The translations under genes and the position numbers were made by a program. From Tenacibaculum sp. L6 (GTDB lineage Bacteria > Bacteroidota > Bacteroidia > Flavobacteriales > Flavobacteriaceae): a DNA stretch of 64,000 bases. The notes under the pieces are model-generated. The model did not search any database and had not been told where the DNA came from. It saw only the letters and a program-made list of their open reading frames with translations. The stretch spans positions 62,001 to 126,000 of the forward strand of contig NZ_JAPEHZ010000001.1 of assembly GCF_028823685.1 (NCBI RefSeq). Reading direction: 5' to 3'. Positions 33,858-42,599 of this stretch are shown here, piece after piece (the stretch's first letter is position 1; the number at the start of each line of letters is the position of its first letter).

Positions 33858-34676
33858 ATGATTATTCAAAAAACTAGAGAAGAAATAGAATTAATGCGCG
33901 AAAGTGCTTTAGTAGTATCAAAAACCTTAGGTATGCTTGCCAAAGAAGTAAAACCTGGAGTTACTACATTATATCTTGATAAACTTGCTGAAGAATTTAT
34001 TCGTGAGCAAGGTGCTATCCCTGGTTTTTTAGGCTTGTACGATTTTCCAAACACACTTTGTATGAGTCCTAACTCTCAAGTGGTTCACGGAATTCCAAAC
34101 AACACGCCATTACAAGAAGGTGATATTATTTCTATTGATTGTGGGGCTATAAAAAATGATTTTTATGGAGATCACGCTTACACGTTTGCTGTAGGTGAAG
34201 TATCACCTGAAGTACAAAAATTATTAGACGTTACTAAAGAAAGTTTATACGTAGGTATTCGTGAATTTAAAGTAGGAAATCGTGTAGGCGATGTAGGGTT
34301 TGCGATTCAAAACTTTACCGAAAAACATGGCTATGGAGTTGTTCGCGAATTAGTAGGACACGGATTAGGTCGTAAAATGCACGAAGATCCTGAGATGCCT
34401 AACTACGGAAAAAGAGGTCGTGGTAAAAAGTTTGTTGAAGGTATGGTAGTTGCTATTGAACCAATGACAAACTTAGGTACACAAAAAATTCGCCAACACA
34501 GTGACGGATGGACTATTACTACTTTAGATAACAAACCTTCTGCACACTTTGAGCACGATGTTGCCATTATCGACGGAAAACCTGAGTTATTATCAACTTT
34601 TAAGTATATTTACGATGCTTTAGGTATTGAAAGTAACGAAGAAGATGAATTCAGACAACAACCTTTAGTTATATAA
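33858..34676 (+). CDS. map: Type I methionine aminopeptidase
   Basis: The 272-residue enzyme removes the initiator Met from nascent proteins. Metal ligands occur in ISIDCGAIKNDFYGDHAYTF (two Asp), VGHGLGRKMHEDP (His), IEPM (Glu) and EHDVAI. The start at 33858 (MIIQKTREEIELM) fits homologues better than the upstream codon at 33837. The short C-terminal extension after the last ligand is usual in flavobacteria. It lies 3 bp from the methyltransferase gene. Confidence 0.96.
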   Translation: MIIQKTREEIELMRESALVVSKTLGMLAKEVKPGVTTLYLDKLAEEFIREQGAIPGFLGLYDFPNTLCMSPNSQVVHGIPNNTPLQEGDIISIDCGAIKNDFYGDHAYTFAVGEVSPEVQKLLDVTKESLYVGIREFKVGNRVGDVGFAIQNFTEKHGYGVVRELVGHGLGRKMHEDPEMPNYGKRGRGKKFVEGMVVAIEPMTNLGTQKIRQHSDGWTITTLDNKPSAHFEHDVAIIDGKPELLSTFKYIYDALGIESNEEDEFRQQPLVI

Positions 34677-34679
34677 TTT

Positions 34680-35465
34680 GTGTCTTTATTCAAAACGATA
34701 CTAAATACCATCCCAAGACCAATTTTAATTAAAGCTAGTTATTTAGCTAGACCTGTAATTACTTGGTGGTTAAAAGGAGATAAATTTACTGATCCTATTG
34801 ATGGAAAATCGTTTCGTAAATTTTTACCTTATGGATATGGTGTACAACGAGAAAACGCACTTTCTCCCTCAACACTATCGTTAGAAAGACATCGCTTACT
34901 GTGGCTTTTTTTACAACAGGAAAGCAACTTTTTTTCTTCAGAGAAAAAACTAAAAGTATTACATATTGCTCCTGAACAGTGTTTTTTAGATCTTTTCAGA
35001 AAACAACAAAATCTAGAATATATTACTTCCGATTTAGAATCGCCCATTGCAGATGTAAAAGCAGATATTTGCGACCTACCTTTTGAAGACAACTCTTTTG
35101 ATGTAGTGTTTTGTAATCATGTACTAGAACACATCCCTGATGACACTAAGGCAATGCAAGAATTGTATCGAGTAATGAAAGTTGGTGGATTTGGTATTTT
35201 TCAAATCCCTCAAGATTTAAACAGAGAAGTTACTTTTGAAGACGATTCAATAACCAACCCTAAAGAACGTGCAAAAATCTTCGGTCAGTACGACCATGTT
35301 CGTGTGTACGGACGTGATTACTTTGACAAGTTACGCTCTACAGGATTTACAGTTGATGAAATAGACTACACAAAAAAAATCGCTCCAGAAAAACTAGAAA
35401 ATCGCTCCAGAAAAACTAGAACGATTTGCTTTAATGAAAGGCGAAATTTTGCCTGTATGTTATAA
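34680..35465 (+). CDS. SAM-dependent methyltransferase with a duplicated, frameshifted C-terminus
   Basis: The 261-residue class I methyltransferase starts with GTG. It shows the fold through VLHIAPEQCFLDLF (SAM loop), ITSDLESPIADVKADICDLPF and the motif NHVLEHIPDDTKAM. After KKIAPEKLE the sequence becomes unrelated (NRSRKTRT...), because a 22-bp segment is repeated in tandem at 35378-35421. Collapsing one copy gives KKIAPEKLERFALMKGEILPVCYKN and a stop, the natural end. Only the last residues are altered, so activity may survive. The substrate is unknown. Confidence 0.85.
   Translation: MSLFKTILNTIPRPILIKASYLARPVITWWLKGDKFTDPIDGKSFRKFLPYGYGVQRENALSPSTLSLERHRLLWLFLQQESNFFSSEKKLKVLHIAPEQCFLDLFRKQQNLEYITSDLESPIADVKADICDLPFEDNSFDVVFCNHVLEHIPDDTKAMQELYRVMKVGGFGIFQIPQDLNREVTFEDDSITNPKERAKIFGQYDHVRVYGRDYFDKLRSTGFTVDEIDYTKKIAPEKLENRSRKTRTICFNERRNFACML
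35378..35421. repeat. 22-bp perfect tandem duplication in a methyltransferase gene
   Basis: Two identical 22-base copies (35378-35399 and 35400-35421) follow each other directly. Since 22 is not a multiple of three, the duplication shifts the frame of the gene 34680-35465. The single-copy version restores a plausible family C-terminus. Confidence 0.9.
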
Positions 35466-35468
35466 AAA

Positions 35469-36440
35469 CTAGTTTTCATATTCTGCTAGTTCATCTGTAT
35501 CGCTATGATACAACAACACTACTTTTAATTCTGGATGTTCTTTGAGAAACTCTTTTGTTTTTTCTAGTCCCATTGCTAAAAAAGCAGTTGCATACGCATC
35601 TACATCCGCACAATCTCCTTTTAAACGAACCGACACACTTAACAAATTACTTTCCTCTGCTAATCCTGTTCTAGCATTTACCGTGTGTACTATTTTTTTT
35701 CCTTCAGCATTTACTTTGTACTTTCTATAATTCCCAGAAGTTGCCATAGATTCGTTATCCAACTCTATTATTTTTTGAACAGAACGTGTACCATCAACAT
35801 TAGGTTTTTCAATAGCCACTTTCCACAGCTTTCCATGTTTTGTTCCTCTTGCCCTAATCTCACCTCCTATTTCCACCAAGTAATCATGAATATTTTTCGA
35901 TTCTAAAAACCTTCCAACAACATCTACTCCGTATCCTTTTGCAAAAGCATTTACATTAAACTCTATGTTTTCACTTTCTCTGTAAACCCTTCTATCTTTC
36001 AATGAAACTTTATCGAATCCAACATTCTCCATCAAAGCTGCAATTTCTTCCGAAGTTAAATCTTTCTTTTCTTTTCCTGAACCGAATCCGTAAGCATCTA
36101 TCAATCTACCAATCGTCGGATCAAAATACCCGTCAGTCTCTTTGTATATTTTTTTAGCTTTTTCAAACACTTCAACAAACATATCATCAACCACTATCGT
36201 AGTATCTCCTTGATTAATTTTTGAAATATCAGAAGTAGGCATGTAGGTTGAAAGTGACTTATTGACTAAATGAAACAAACTATCAATAGATTTTTGATAA
36301 TTATCACTGCTCATATAAGTTATATGATACGTGGTTCCAAAAACACCTCCTTCTAATTTAGTCTCCTCTATTTTTTTTTCTTCTTTACAAGATGTAAACA
36401 ACAATAATGAAACTATTATAAGCGTTACTTTTTTGATCAT
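35469..36440 (-). CDS. apbE: FAD:protein FMN transferase (ApbE lipoprotein)
   Basis: The 323-residue lipoprotein (lipobox LFTSC) has ApbE motifs: FGTTYHITYMS, KINQGD, FDPTIGRLIDAYGFG, NVNAFAKGYGVDVVGRFLE, IGGEIRARG and the C-terminal DADAYATAF. It would attach FMN to Thr residues of exported flavoproteins such as RnfG or NqrC, neither of which is in this window. It is convergent with the methyltransferase gene, with a 3-bp gap. Confidence 0.93.
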   Translation of the reverse strand: MIKKVTLIIVSLLLFTSCKEEKKIEETKLEGGVFGTTYHITYMSSDNYQKSIDSLFHLVNKSLSTYMPTSDISKINQGDTTIVVDDMFVEVFEKAKKIYKETDGYFDPTIGRLIDAYGFGSGKEKKDLTSEEIAALMENVGFDKVSLKDRRVYRESENIEFNVNAFAKGYGVDVVGRFLESKNIHDYLVEIGGEIRARGTKHGKLWKVAIEKPNVDGTRSVQKIIELDNESMATSGNYRKYKVNAEGKKIVHTVNARTGLAEESNLLSVSVRLKGDCADVDAYATAFLAMGLEKTKEFLKEHPELKVVLLYHSDTDELAEYEN

Positions 36441-36520
36441 GGTTAAAATTTTGCCACAAAATTAGTGCTTTCAATCTTCATAAAAGATTGTTAATTCTCT
36501 TTTTTGTGTCTTCATTTTTA

Positions 36521-36528
36521 TAAATTTG
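36521..36528 (+). promoter_or_regulatory. -7 promoter box of the OmpA-family gene
   Basis: TAAATTTG lies 45 bp before the ATG at 36574. A TTTG lies 14 bp upstream of it (36503-36506), which is closer than the usual 19 bp. Confidence 0.4.
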
Positions 36529-36573
36529 CTCAACTATTAATTATTAATAATACATCTAAAACATAGAATCAAA

Positions 36574-37422
36574 ATGAAAAAAGTATTCTTATTCCTTAGT
36601 GCCGCTCTTTTATTAGCATCGTGTGCTTCTACAAAAGAATTAGAGGCTGTTAAGGCTAAACATGAACAAACGAAAGAAGAATTATTAGCGGTTAAAGCTA
36701 ACTTAACGAAGTGCTTGGTTGAAAAAGAAAATTGCGAAGAAAAAGCGTTCTCTTTAGAATCTAGAGTAACTGAATTAAAGAAAGACAAAGAAAACACTTT
36801 ACAACAAGTAGAAAACTTAACTGTATTAACAAAAGGAGCTAATGACAACATAAAAGAAACCTTATCTCAGTTAAGCAAAAAAGACAAGTACATCAACAAA
36901 ATTAGAGAGGCTGCTTCTAAAAAAGACTCTTTAAATTTAGTAGTTGCATTCCACTTAAAAAGAGAATTACAAGATGGTATTGATGACGAAGATATTGAAG
37001 TAAACGTTGAAAAAACTGTAGTGTTTATTTCTATTTCTGATAAATTATTATTCAAAAGTGGTAGCTATACAATTAACGACAAAGCTTCTAAAGTGTTAGA
37101 AAAAGTTGCAACTGTTGTAAATGGTCAACCTCAAATGGATGTAATGGTAGAAGGACATACTGATAACACTCCTGTTGCTGCTGGTTCTGCATTAAAAGAC
37201 AACTGGGGATTAAGTGTTTTACGTTCTACTGCTATTGTTCGTGAATTACAAGGAAAGTACAATGTAGCTCCTGAAAGATTAATTGCTGCAGGTAGAAGTA
37301 GCTATGTTCCTTTAGTAGAAAATAACACTCCTGAAAACAAAGCTAAAAACAGACGTACAAAGATTATTATCTTACCAAGATTGAATCAATTCTTTGATTT
37401 GTTAGATCAAAAAGTAGAATAG
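36574..37422 (+). CDS. OmpA-family lipoprotein with coiled coil
   Basis: The 282-residue protein has a lipoprotein signal (lipobox LASC), a coiled coil (about 22-115, ELEAVKAKHEQTKEELLAVK) and a C-terminal OmpA domain (about 155-275, with LLFKSGSYTINDKA, VEGHTDNTPV and NRRTKIIILPR). The OmpA part binds peptidoglycan, so it likely tethers the outer membrane to the cell wall. It is monocistronic with its own terminator. Confidence 0.92.
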   Translation: MKKVFLFLSAALLLASCASTKELEAVKAKHEQTKEELLAVKANLTKCLVEKENCEEKAFSLESRVTELKKDKENTLQQVENLTVLTKGANDNIKETLSQLSKKDKYINKIREAASKKDSLNLVVAFHLKRELQDGIDDEDIEVNVEKTVVFISISDKLLFKSGSYTINDKASKVLEKVATVVNGQPQMDVMVEGHTDNTPVAAGSALKDNWGLSVLRSTAIVRELQGKYNVAPERLIAAGRSSYVPLVENNTPENKAKNRRTKIIILPRLNQFFDLLDQKVE

Positions 37423-37443
37423 TCTTTAAAAACATATTTATTA

Positions 37444-37470
37444 AAAACGTGCTTAAAGCACGTTTTTTTT
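37444..37470 (+). terminator. Rho-independent terminator after the OmpA-family gene
   Basis: An 11-bp stem (AAAACGTGCTT with its complement) is followed by a run of eight T residues. Confidence 0.9.
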
Positions 37471-37522
37471 ATGCTTTAAAATACAGGATATTAAAAAAGA
37501 AGAAAATTAAACTAACACGCTA

Positions 37523-37553
37523 TTTGTCAATCAAATAATTAATTGTACATTTG
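37523..37553 (+). promoter_or_regulatory. Promoter of the rplM-rpsI operon
   Basis: TTTG (37523-37526), a 19-bp spacer and TACATTTG (37546-37553) match the Bacteroidota -33/-7 consensus with the standard spacing. The leader to the rplM ATG is about 50 bases and includes a short CCTTT/AAAGG hairpin (37558-37569). Confidence 0.8.
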
Positions 37554-37611
37554 CAGACCTTTTTAAAGGACAAAAAATTATTAATTATAAACAAAAACTA
37601 ATCGTGTAATT

Positions 37612-38067
37612 ATGAACACATTAAGTTACAAAACAGTATCGGCTAACAAGAACACTGTAAACAAAGAGTGGGTTGTTGTTGATGCGGACGGGCAATCTTT
37701 AGGTCGTCTAGCTTCTAAAGTTGCAAAACTTATTAGAGGTAAGTACAAGCCAAATTATACTCCTCACGTAGATTGTGGAGACAACGTTGTAATCATCAAC
37801 GCTGAAAAGATCAACTTAACTGGAAACAAGTGGGCTGATAAAACTTATATCCGTCACACAGGCTACCCAGGAGGACAAAGATCATTAACTGCTACAGAAA
37901 TGTTTCAAAAAGATCCTACAAGACTTATTGAAAAAGCAGTAAAAGGTATGTTACCTAAAAACCGTTTAGGTAGCGCGTTATTCAAAAATTTATATGTTTA
38001 CGCAGGTACAGAGCACGGTCAAGAAGCTCAAAAACCTAAAGCTATTAACCTTAACGATCTTAAATAA
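37612..38067 (+). CDS. rplM: 50S ribosomal protein L13
   Basis: The 151-residue ribosomal protein has typical WVVVDADGQSLGRLASKVAKL and GMLPKNRLG motifs. It is followed 2 bp later by rpsI, the conserved pair. The C-terminus (HGQEAQKPKAINLNDLK) is the usual flavobacterial one. Confidence 0.98.
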   Translation: MNTLSYKTVSANKNTVNKEWVVVDADGQSLGRLASKVAKLIRGKYKPNYTPHVDCGDNVVIINAEKINLTGNKWADKTYIRHTGYPGGQRSLTATEMFQKDPTRLIEKAVKGMLPKNRLGSALFKNLYVYAGTEHGQEAQKPKAINLNDLK

Positions 38068-38069
38068 TT

Positions 38070-38456
38070 ATGGAAACTGTACACAAAATAGGTAGAAGAA
38101 AAACAGCTGTTGCTCGTGTTTATGTTTCTCAAGGAAGTGGAAACATCACTATCAACAAAAGAGAGTTTAAAAACTATTTCACTACACCAACTTTACAATA
38201 CAAGGTTCAACAACCTTTAATGTTAACTGAAAACCTTGACGCTTACGATATTAAAGTAAACGTTTACGGTGGTGGTGTAACTGGTCAAGCTGAAGCTATT
38301 CGTTTAGCAATTACTAGAGCATTAGTAGCTATTAACGAAGAAGACAAAGCAGTATTAAAACCAGAAGGATTATTAACTCGTGATCCAAGAATGGTTGAGC
38401 GTAAGAAATTCGGTCAGAAGAAAGCACGTAAGAAATTCCAGTTCTCTAAACGTTAA
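38070..38456 (+). CDS. rpsI: 30S ribosomal protein S9
   Basis: The 128-residue protein shows IGRRKTAVARVY, NVYGGGVTGQAEAIRLAITRAL and the basic C-terminal tail KKFGQKKARKKFQFSKR that reaches the ribosomal P site. Confidence 0.98.
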   Translation: METVHKIGRRKTAVARVYVSQGSGNITINKREFKNYFTTPTLQYKVQQPLMLTENLDAYDIKVNVYGGGVTGQAEAIRLAITRALVAINEEDKAVLKPEGLLTRDPRMVERKKFGQKKARKKFQFSKR

Positions 38457-38467
38457 TCGTTTATTGG

Positions 38468-38550
38468 AACTGTTATTTATAAATCAATTTTTAACAGTTT
38501 AGTATCTAAATACTTCAGACTCCCGACACTTCGGGACTACTTAAAGTATT
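38468..38550 (+). promoter_or_regulatory. Structured leader between rpsI and rpsB
   Basis: Two structures can form: AACTGTTA/TAACAGTT (38468-38499) and a nested hairpin with outer stem AATACTT/AAGTATT (38509-38515, 38544-38550) and inner stem TCCCGA/TCGGGA (38521-38536). No poly-T run follows, so this looks less like a terminator than a leader, possibly for autoregulation of S2. The rpsB ATG is 31 bp further on. Confidence 0.45.
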
Positions 38551-38581
38551 GCGAAAACAGAACGTAAACACATTTATTAAA

Positions 38582-39325
38582 ATGGCAAACATTCAAGAAT
38601 TATTAGAAAGTGGTGTTCACTTTGGACACTTAACTAGAAAATGGAACCCAAACATGGCTCCATACATCTATACAGAGCGTAATGGTGTACACATTATCGA
38701 TTTGTATAAAACTTCAGCTAAAATTGACGAAGCTTCTGCTGCGTTACAAAAAATAGCTAACTCAGGACGTAAAATCTTATTCGTTGCAACTAAGAAGCAA
38801 GCTAAAGATATCGTTGCTGAAAAAGCGAAAGCTGTAAACATGCCTTACATCACTGAAAGATGGCCAGGTGGTATGTTAACTAACTTCGTTACTATTCGTA
38901 AAGCCGTAAAGAAAATGGCTTCTATTGATAGAATGAAGACTGATGGTTCTTTCGACGCTTTATCAAAAAGAGAAAAATTACAAATCAACCGTCAACGTGA
39001 AAAATTAGAAAAGAACTTAGGTTCAATTTCTGATATGACTCGTTTACCAGGAGCTTTATTTGTAATTGACGTAAAGAAAGAACACATTGCTATTGCTGAA
39101 GCACAAAAATTAAACATTCCAATCTTTGCAATGGTTGATACAAACTCTGATCCAAGACCGATTGATTTTGTAATCCCTGCAAACGATGATGCTTCAAAAT
39201 CTATCGATAAAGTATTATCGTATGTAACTGATGCAATCGCAGAAGGCTTAACTGAAAGAAAAGCTGACAAAGAAAAAGCTAAAGCTGATAAAACAGCTGA
39301 CGCTCCAGCATCTGAAGAAGCATAA
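38582..39325 (+). CDS. rpsB: 30S ribosomal protein S2
   Basis: The 247-residue protein starts at MANIQELLESGVHFGHLTRKWNP; the longer frame from 38549 runs through the leader and is not supported. RWPGGMLTNFVTIRKAVKK and FAMVDTNSDPRPIDFVIPANDDA are diagnostic. It has a Lys/Ala-rich tail and is followed by tsf, as in most bacteria. Confidence 0.97.
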   Translation: MANIQELLESGVHFGHLTRKWNPNMAPYIYTERNGVHIIDLYKTSAKIDEASAALQKIANSGRKILFVATKKQAKDIVAEKAKAVNMPYITERWPGGMLTNFVTIRKAVKKMASIDRMKTDGSFDALSKREKLQINRQREKLEKNLGSISDMTRLPGALFVIDVKKEHIAIAEAQKLNIPIFAMVDTNSDPRPIDFVIPANDDASKSIDKVLSYVTDAIAEGLTERKADKEKAKADKTADAPASEEA

Positions 39326-39334
39326 TAATTTTAA

Positions 39335-39371
39335 TTTAAAGGTTTCATTACATTGAAGCCTTTAAATTTTT
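39335..39371 (+). terminator. Terminator or attenuator between rpsB and tsf
   Basis: A long stem (TTTAAAGG with CCTTTAAA, continued by TTCA/TGAA, one G-U pair) with a 6-base loop is followed by five T residues. It sits inside the rpsB-tsf pair, so it may reduce read-through into tsf or separate two transcripts. Confidence 0.75.
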
Positions 39372-39414
39372 ATACCTTACAACAATTAATTACAATTAAA
39401 AAATAACGATAGAA

Positions 39415-40383
39415 ATGTCAGTAAAAATTAGCGCTGCAGACGTAAAAAAATTAAGAGAAACTACCGGAGCTGGTATGATGGATTGTAAAAAAGCATTAGT
39501 AGAAGCAGAAGGTGACTTTGATAAAGCTATTGAAATTTTACGTAAAAAAGGACAAAAGATCGCTGCTAAAAGAGCAGATCGTGAGTCTACTGAAGGTGTA
39601 GCTATTACAAAAATTAGCGATGACAATACTTATGGAGTTGCTATCGTATTAGCATGTGAAACAGATTTCGTAGCTAAAAATGATTCTTTTAAAGAATTAG
39701 CTCAAGAATTTGTAGACATCGCTTTTAACTACAATACAAAAGAGGAGTTTTTAGCTGCTGATTTTGGAGGAATGACTGTTGCTGAGAAATTAATCGAGCA
39801 AACAGGAGTTATCGGTGAAAAAATCGATATCACTGCTTTCGAAAAAATCGAAGCACCATACGTAGGAGCTTACACTCACGTTGGTAAAATTGCTGCTATG
39901 GTAGGTTTAACTGCTGCTGTAGACAACGCTGCTGAATTAACTAAAGACTTAGCTATGCAAGCTGCTTCAATGGGAGCTGTTTCATTATCTTACAAAGATT
40001 TTGATCCTGCTTATGTAGCTTCTGAAACTGAAGCTAGAATCGCTGCAATTATTAAAGATAACGAAGAGTTAGCTCGTTTAGGTAAAACCTTAAAGAACGT
40101 ACCTCAATTCGTATCTAGATTACAGTTAACTGATGAAGCTATGGCTGAAGCTGAAAAAGAAGCTAAAGAGCAATTAAAAGCTGAAGGTAAACCAGAGCAA
40201 ATTTGGGACAAAATCTTACCAGGTAAAATGGAAAGATTTATCTCTGATAACACAACTTTAGATCAAGAACAATGTTTATTAGATCAAAAGTTCATCAAAG
40301 ATGAAAAGAAAACTGTTGCAGAATATGTTTCTTCTTACGGTGACGTTGAAGTTAAAAACTTCGTAAGAGTTACTTTAGGATAA
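39415..40383 (+). CDS. tsf: Elongation factor Ts
   Basis: The 322-residue nucleotide-exchange factor for EF-Tu has the N-terminal VKKLRETTGAGMMDCKKAL and the core motifs ACETDFVAKND and YTHVGKIAAMV. It has the length usual for Bacteroidota (longer than the E. coli protein of about 283 residues). Confidence 0.98.
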   Translation: MSVKISAADVKKLRETTGAGMMDCKKALVEAEGDFDKAIEILRKKGQKIAAKRADRESTEGVAITKISDDNTYGVAIVLACETDFVAKNDSFKELAQEFVDIAFNYNTKEEFLAADFGGMTVAEKLIEQTGVIGEKIDITAFEKIEAPYVGAYTHVGKIAAMVGLTAAVDNAAELTKDLAMQAASMGAVSLSYKDFDPAYVASETEARIAAIIKDNEELARLGKTLKNVPQFVSRLQLTDEAMAEAEKEAKEQLKAEGKPEQIWDKILPGKMERFISDNTTLDQEQCLLDQKFIKDEKKTVAEYVSSYGDVEVKNFVRVTLG

Positions 40384-40404
40384 TTCTCAACAATCATATT
40401 ATAG

Positions 40405-40433
40405 AAAACCATCCATTTTTGGATGGTTTTTTT
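40405..40433 (+). terminator. Rho-independent terminator after tsf
   Basis: A perfect 10-bp stem AAAACCATCC/GGATGGTTTT with a 6-base loop is followed by further T residues. Confidence 0.9.
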
Positions 40434-40504
40434 GTGCAACTAATTTAGATTCATTTTCAATTCAATTTTAAATACATTAGCGCTTCATCTAATAAAAAAC
40501 AGCT

Positions 40505-41110
40505 ATGACAAGAGAAGAACATTTAAAATTTTGTAAAATTTGCAACAATCAAAAATTTGATAGTCAAAAAGGAATTATTTGTGGACTAACAAACTCTATT
40601 GCAGATTTTGAAGATACTTGTGAATCATTCGATGAAAACACACAACTAAAAGAAAAACTTTTAGCAAAAAAAAGTAAAAATGAACTAGACAGTCAAATTG
40701 CGAGTCAAGGTACGCGCTTTGCTAATTATCTTCTTGATAGAATATTTATATTAATGATCAGCTTTTTCTTAGGCTTTGTGTTTACTCTTCTCCTTGCTAT
40801 TATTTCTCCTGACTCTGTAGGATATTTTGATCAAATGGGAAAATTAGAAGAATATATATGGGCTTTTATTATAGGAATGTTCTACTATTCTTTTTTTGAA
40901 GCTTTAACGGGCAGATCGATTGCTAAGTTTATAACAAGAACAAAAGTTGTAGATGAAAACGGTAACAAACCTACATTTGACGCTATTTTATTAAGATCAT
41001 TATGTAGATATATTCCTTTTAATGCTTTCTCATTTTTAGGTTCTGATGCCGTTGGTTGGCGTGATTCTTTATCAAAAACACGTGTTATCAAAATTAAACA
41101 AAGAGAGTAA
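40505..41110 (+). CDS. RDD-family membrane protein with N-terminal cysteine motif
   Basis: The 201-residue protein has an N-terminal segment with CKICNN, GIICGL and DTCESF (CxxC plus two cysteines), perhaps a small metal site. It continues into an RDD domain with two or more hydrophobic helices (GTRFANYLLDRIFILMISFFLG, then GRSIAKFITRTKVVDENG and RSLCRYIPF). RDD proteins may act in sodium or proton exchange, but the role is not settled. Confidence 0.85.
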   Translation: MTREEHLKFCKICNNQKFDSQKGIICGLTNSIADFEDTCESFDENTQLKEKLLAKKSKNELDSQIASQGTRFANYLLDRIFILMISFFLGFVFTLLLAIISPDSVGYFDQMGKLEEYIWAFIIGMFYYSFFEALTGRSIAKFITRTKVVDENGNKPTFDAILLRSLCRYIPFNAFSFLGSDAVGWRDSLSKTRVIKIKQRE

Positions 41111-41162
41111 CACAATACTTACCCACCTAAATTTTCCGCATAAAACTCTCAAAAAAAATATG

Positions 41163-41170
41163 TAGCTTTG
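41163..41170 (+). promoter_or_regulatory. -7 promoter box of pyrH
   Basis: TAGCTTTG matches TAnnTTTG and lies 20 bp before the pyrH ATG. No clear -33 box is seen. Confidence 0.4.
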
Positions 41171-41190
41171 CACAACTTTCAACAAAACAA

Positions 41191-41901
41191 ATGCAATACA
41201 AAAGAATCCTTTTAAAATTAAGTGGTGAAGCACTTATGGGAGAGCGCCAATACGGTATAGACCCAAAAAGACTTAAAGAATACGCACAAGAAATTAAAGA
41301 AGTAGTAGATAAAGGTGTAGAAGTAGCTATTGTTATTGGTGGTGGTAATATTTTTAGAGGTGTTGCTGGTGCTAGTAATGGTATGGATCGCGTACAAGGA
41401 GATCATATGGGTATGTTAGCAACTTGTATTAACGGTTTAGCCTTACAAAGTGCTTTAGAAGACGAAGGTATTCACACCCGTTTACAAACCGCTATCGAAA
41501 TTAAAGAAATTGCAGAGCCTTACATTAAGCGTCGTGCAAACAGACATTTAGAAAAAGGACGTGTTGTTATTTTTGGTGGAGGAACAGGAAACCCGTACTT
41601 TACTACAGATACAGCTGCAGTTTTAAGAGCGATTGAAATTAATGCTGACGCTATTTTAAAAGGAACCAGAGTAGATGGTATTTACAATGCTGATCCTGAA
41701 AAAAATAAAGATGCTGTTAAGTATGAAAACATTACCTTTAAAGACGTTATTGACAAAGGCTTAAAAGTAATGGACATGACAGCTTTTACTTTAAGCGAAG
41801 AGAACAAATTACCTATTATTGTTTTCGATATGAACACGAAAGGAAACTTATTAAAGTTAATTTCTGGTGAAAATATTGGAACAATAGTTGACAACGAATA
41901 A
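41191..41901 (+). CDS. pyrH: UMP kinase
   Basis: The 236-residue hexameric amino-acid-kinase-fold enzyme phosphorylates UMP to [46 protein letters not shown] and [12 protein letters not shown] are diagnostic. It is upstream of frr, the common pairing. Confidence 0.97.
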   Translation: MQYKRILLKLSGEALMGERQYGIDPKRLKEYAQEIKEVVDKGVEVAIVIGGGNIFRGVAGASNGMDRVQGDHMGMLATCINGLALQSALEDEGIHTRLQTAIEIKEIAEPYIKRRANRHLEKGRVVIFGGGTGNPYFTTDTAAVLRAIEINADAILKGTRVDGIYNADPEKNKDAVKYENITFKDVIDKGLKVMDMTAFTLSEENKLPIIVFDMNTKGNLLKLISGENIGTIVDNE

Positions 41902-41948
41902 ACTGAAAAATTACCCTCATACTGCTTGAGGTTTTAAATACGAACAAA

Positions 41949-42503
41949 ATGACTGAAGAAATTGATTTTATTTTAGATTCGACCAAAGAGGCAATGAACG
42001 GTGCTATTGAGCACTTAGTAAAAGAATTGCGTAGTATTAGAGCTGGTAAAGCATCTCCTACCATGTTAGCAAACATACAGGTAGATTATTACGGGTCTGC
42101 AACTCCGTTAGGACAAGTTGCCAACGTTAACACACCAGACGCTAGAACAATTTCTATTCAACCTTGGGAAAAAAACATGTTACAAGAAATAGAAAAAGCA
42201 ATTATGCTTGCTAATCTTGGTTTTAACCCAATGAACAATGGAGAAAATATTATCATTAACGTTCCACCGTTAACAGAAGAGCGTCGTAAAGATTTAGCGA
42301 AACAAGCTAAAGCCGAAGCTGAACATGCTAAAGTAGGAGTTCGTAATGCTCGTAAAGAGGCGAATAACGATATCAAAAAATTAGACGTTTCTGATGATAT
42401 GAAAAAGAACGCTGAAGCTGACATCCAAAAGTTAACTGATAATTACGTAAAAGAAATTGACGAGATATTTGTAGTTAAAGAAAAGGAAATTATGACCGTT
42501 TAA
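41949..42503 (+). CDS. frr: Ribosome recycling factor
   Basis: The 184-residue factor splits post-termination ribosomes together with EF-G. HLVKELRSIRAGKASPTML, SIQPWEKNMLQEIEKAI and VPPLTEERRKDLAKQAKAEAE are family hallmarks. It follows pyrH by 47 bp and ends at a terminator. Confidence 0.97.
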   Translation: MTEEIDFILDSTKEAMNGAIEHLVKELRSIRAGKASPTMLANIQVDYYGSATPLGQVANVNTPDARTISIQPWEKNMLQEIEKAIMLANLGFNPMNNGENIIINVPPLTEERRKDLAKQAKAEAEHAKVGVRNARKEANNDIKKLDVSDDMKKNAEADIQKLTDNYVKEIDEIFVVKEKEIMTV

Positions 42504-42523
42504 TTTCTTTTTGAAAATGATAG

Positions 42524-42553
42524 AAAAAAGGGCGTTTTAAAACGCTCTTTTTT
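42524..42553 (+). terminator. Rho-independent terminator after frr
   Basis: A stem of about 15 bp (AAAAAAGGGCGTTTT with its partner, one G-U pair) has a T run on its 3' side. Confidence 0.85.
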
Positions 42554-42575
42554 CGTTTAATTAGTTCATTTAGCA

Positions 42576-42583
42576 TAAATTTG
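42576..42583 (+). promoter_or_regulatory. -7 promoter box of the MMPL transporter gene
   Basis: TAAATTTG lies 16 bp before the ATG at 42600. It matches TAnnTTTG; no -33 box is obvious. Confidence 0.35.
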
Positions 42584-42599
42584 CTAAAATTTTTTTTGG

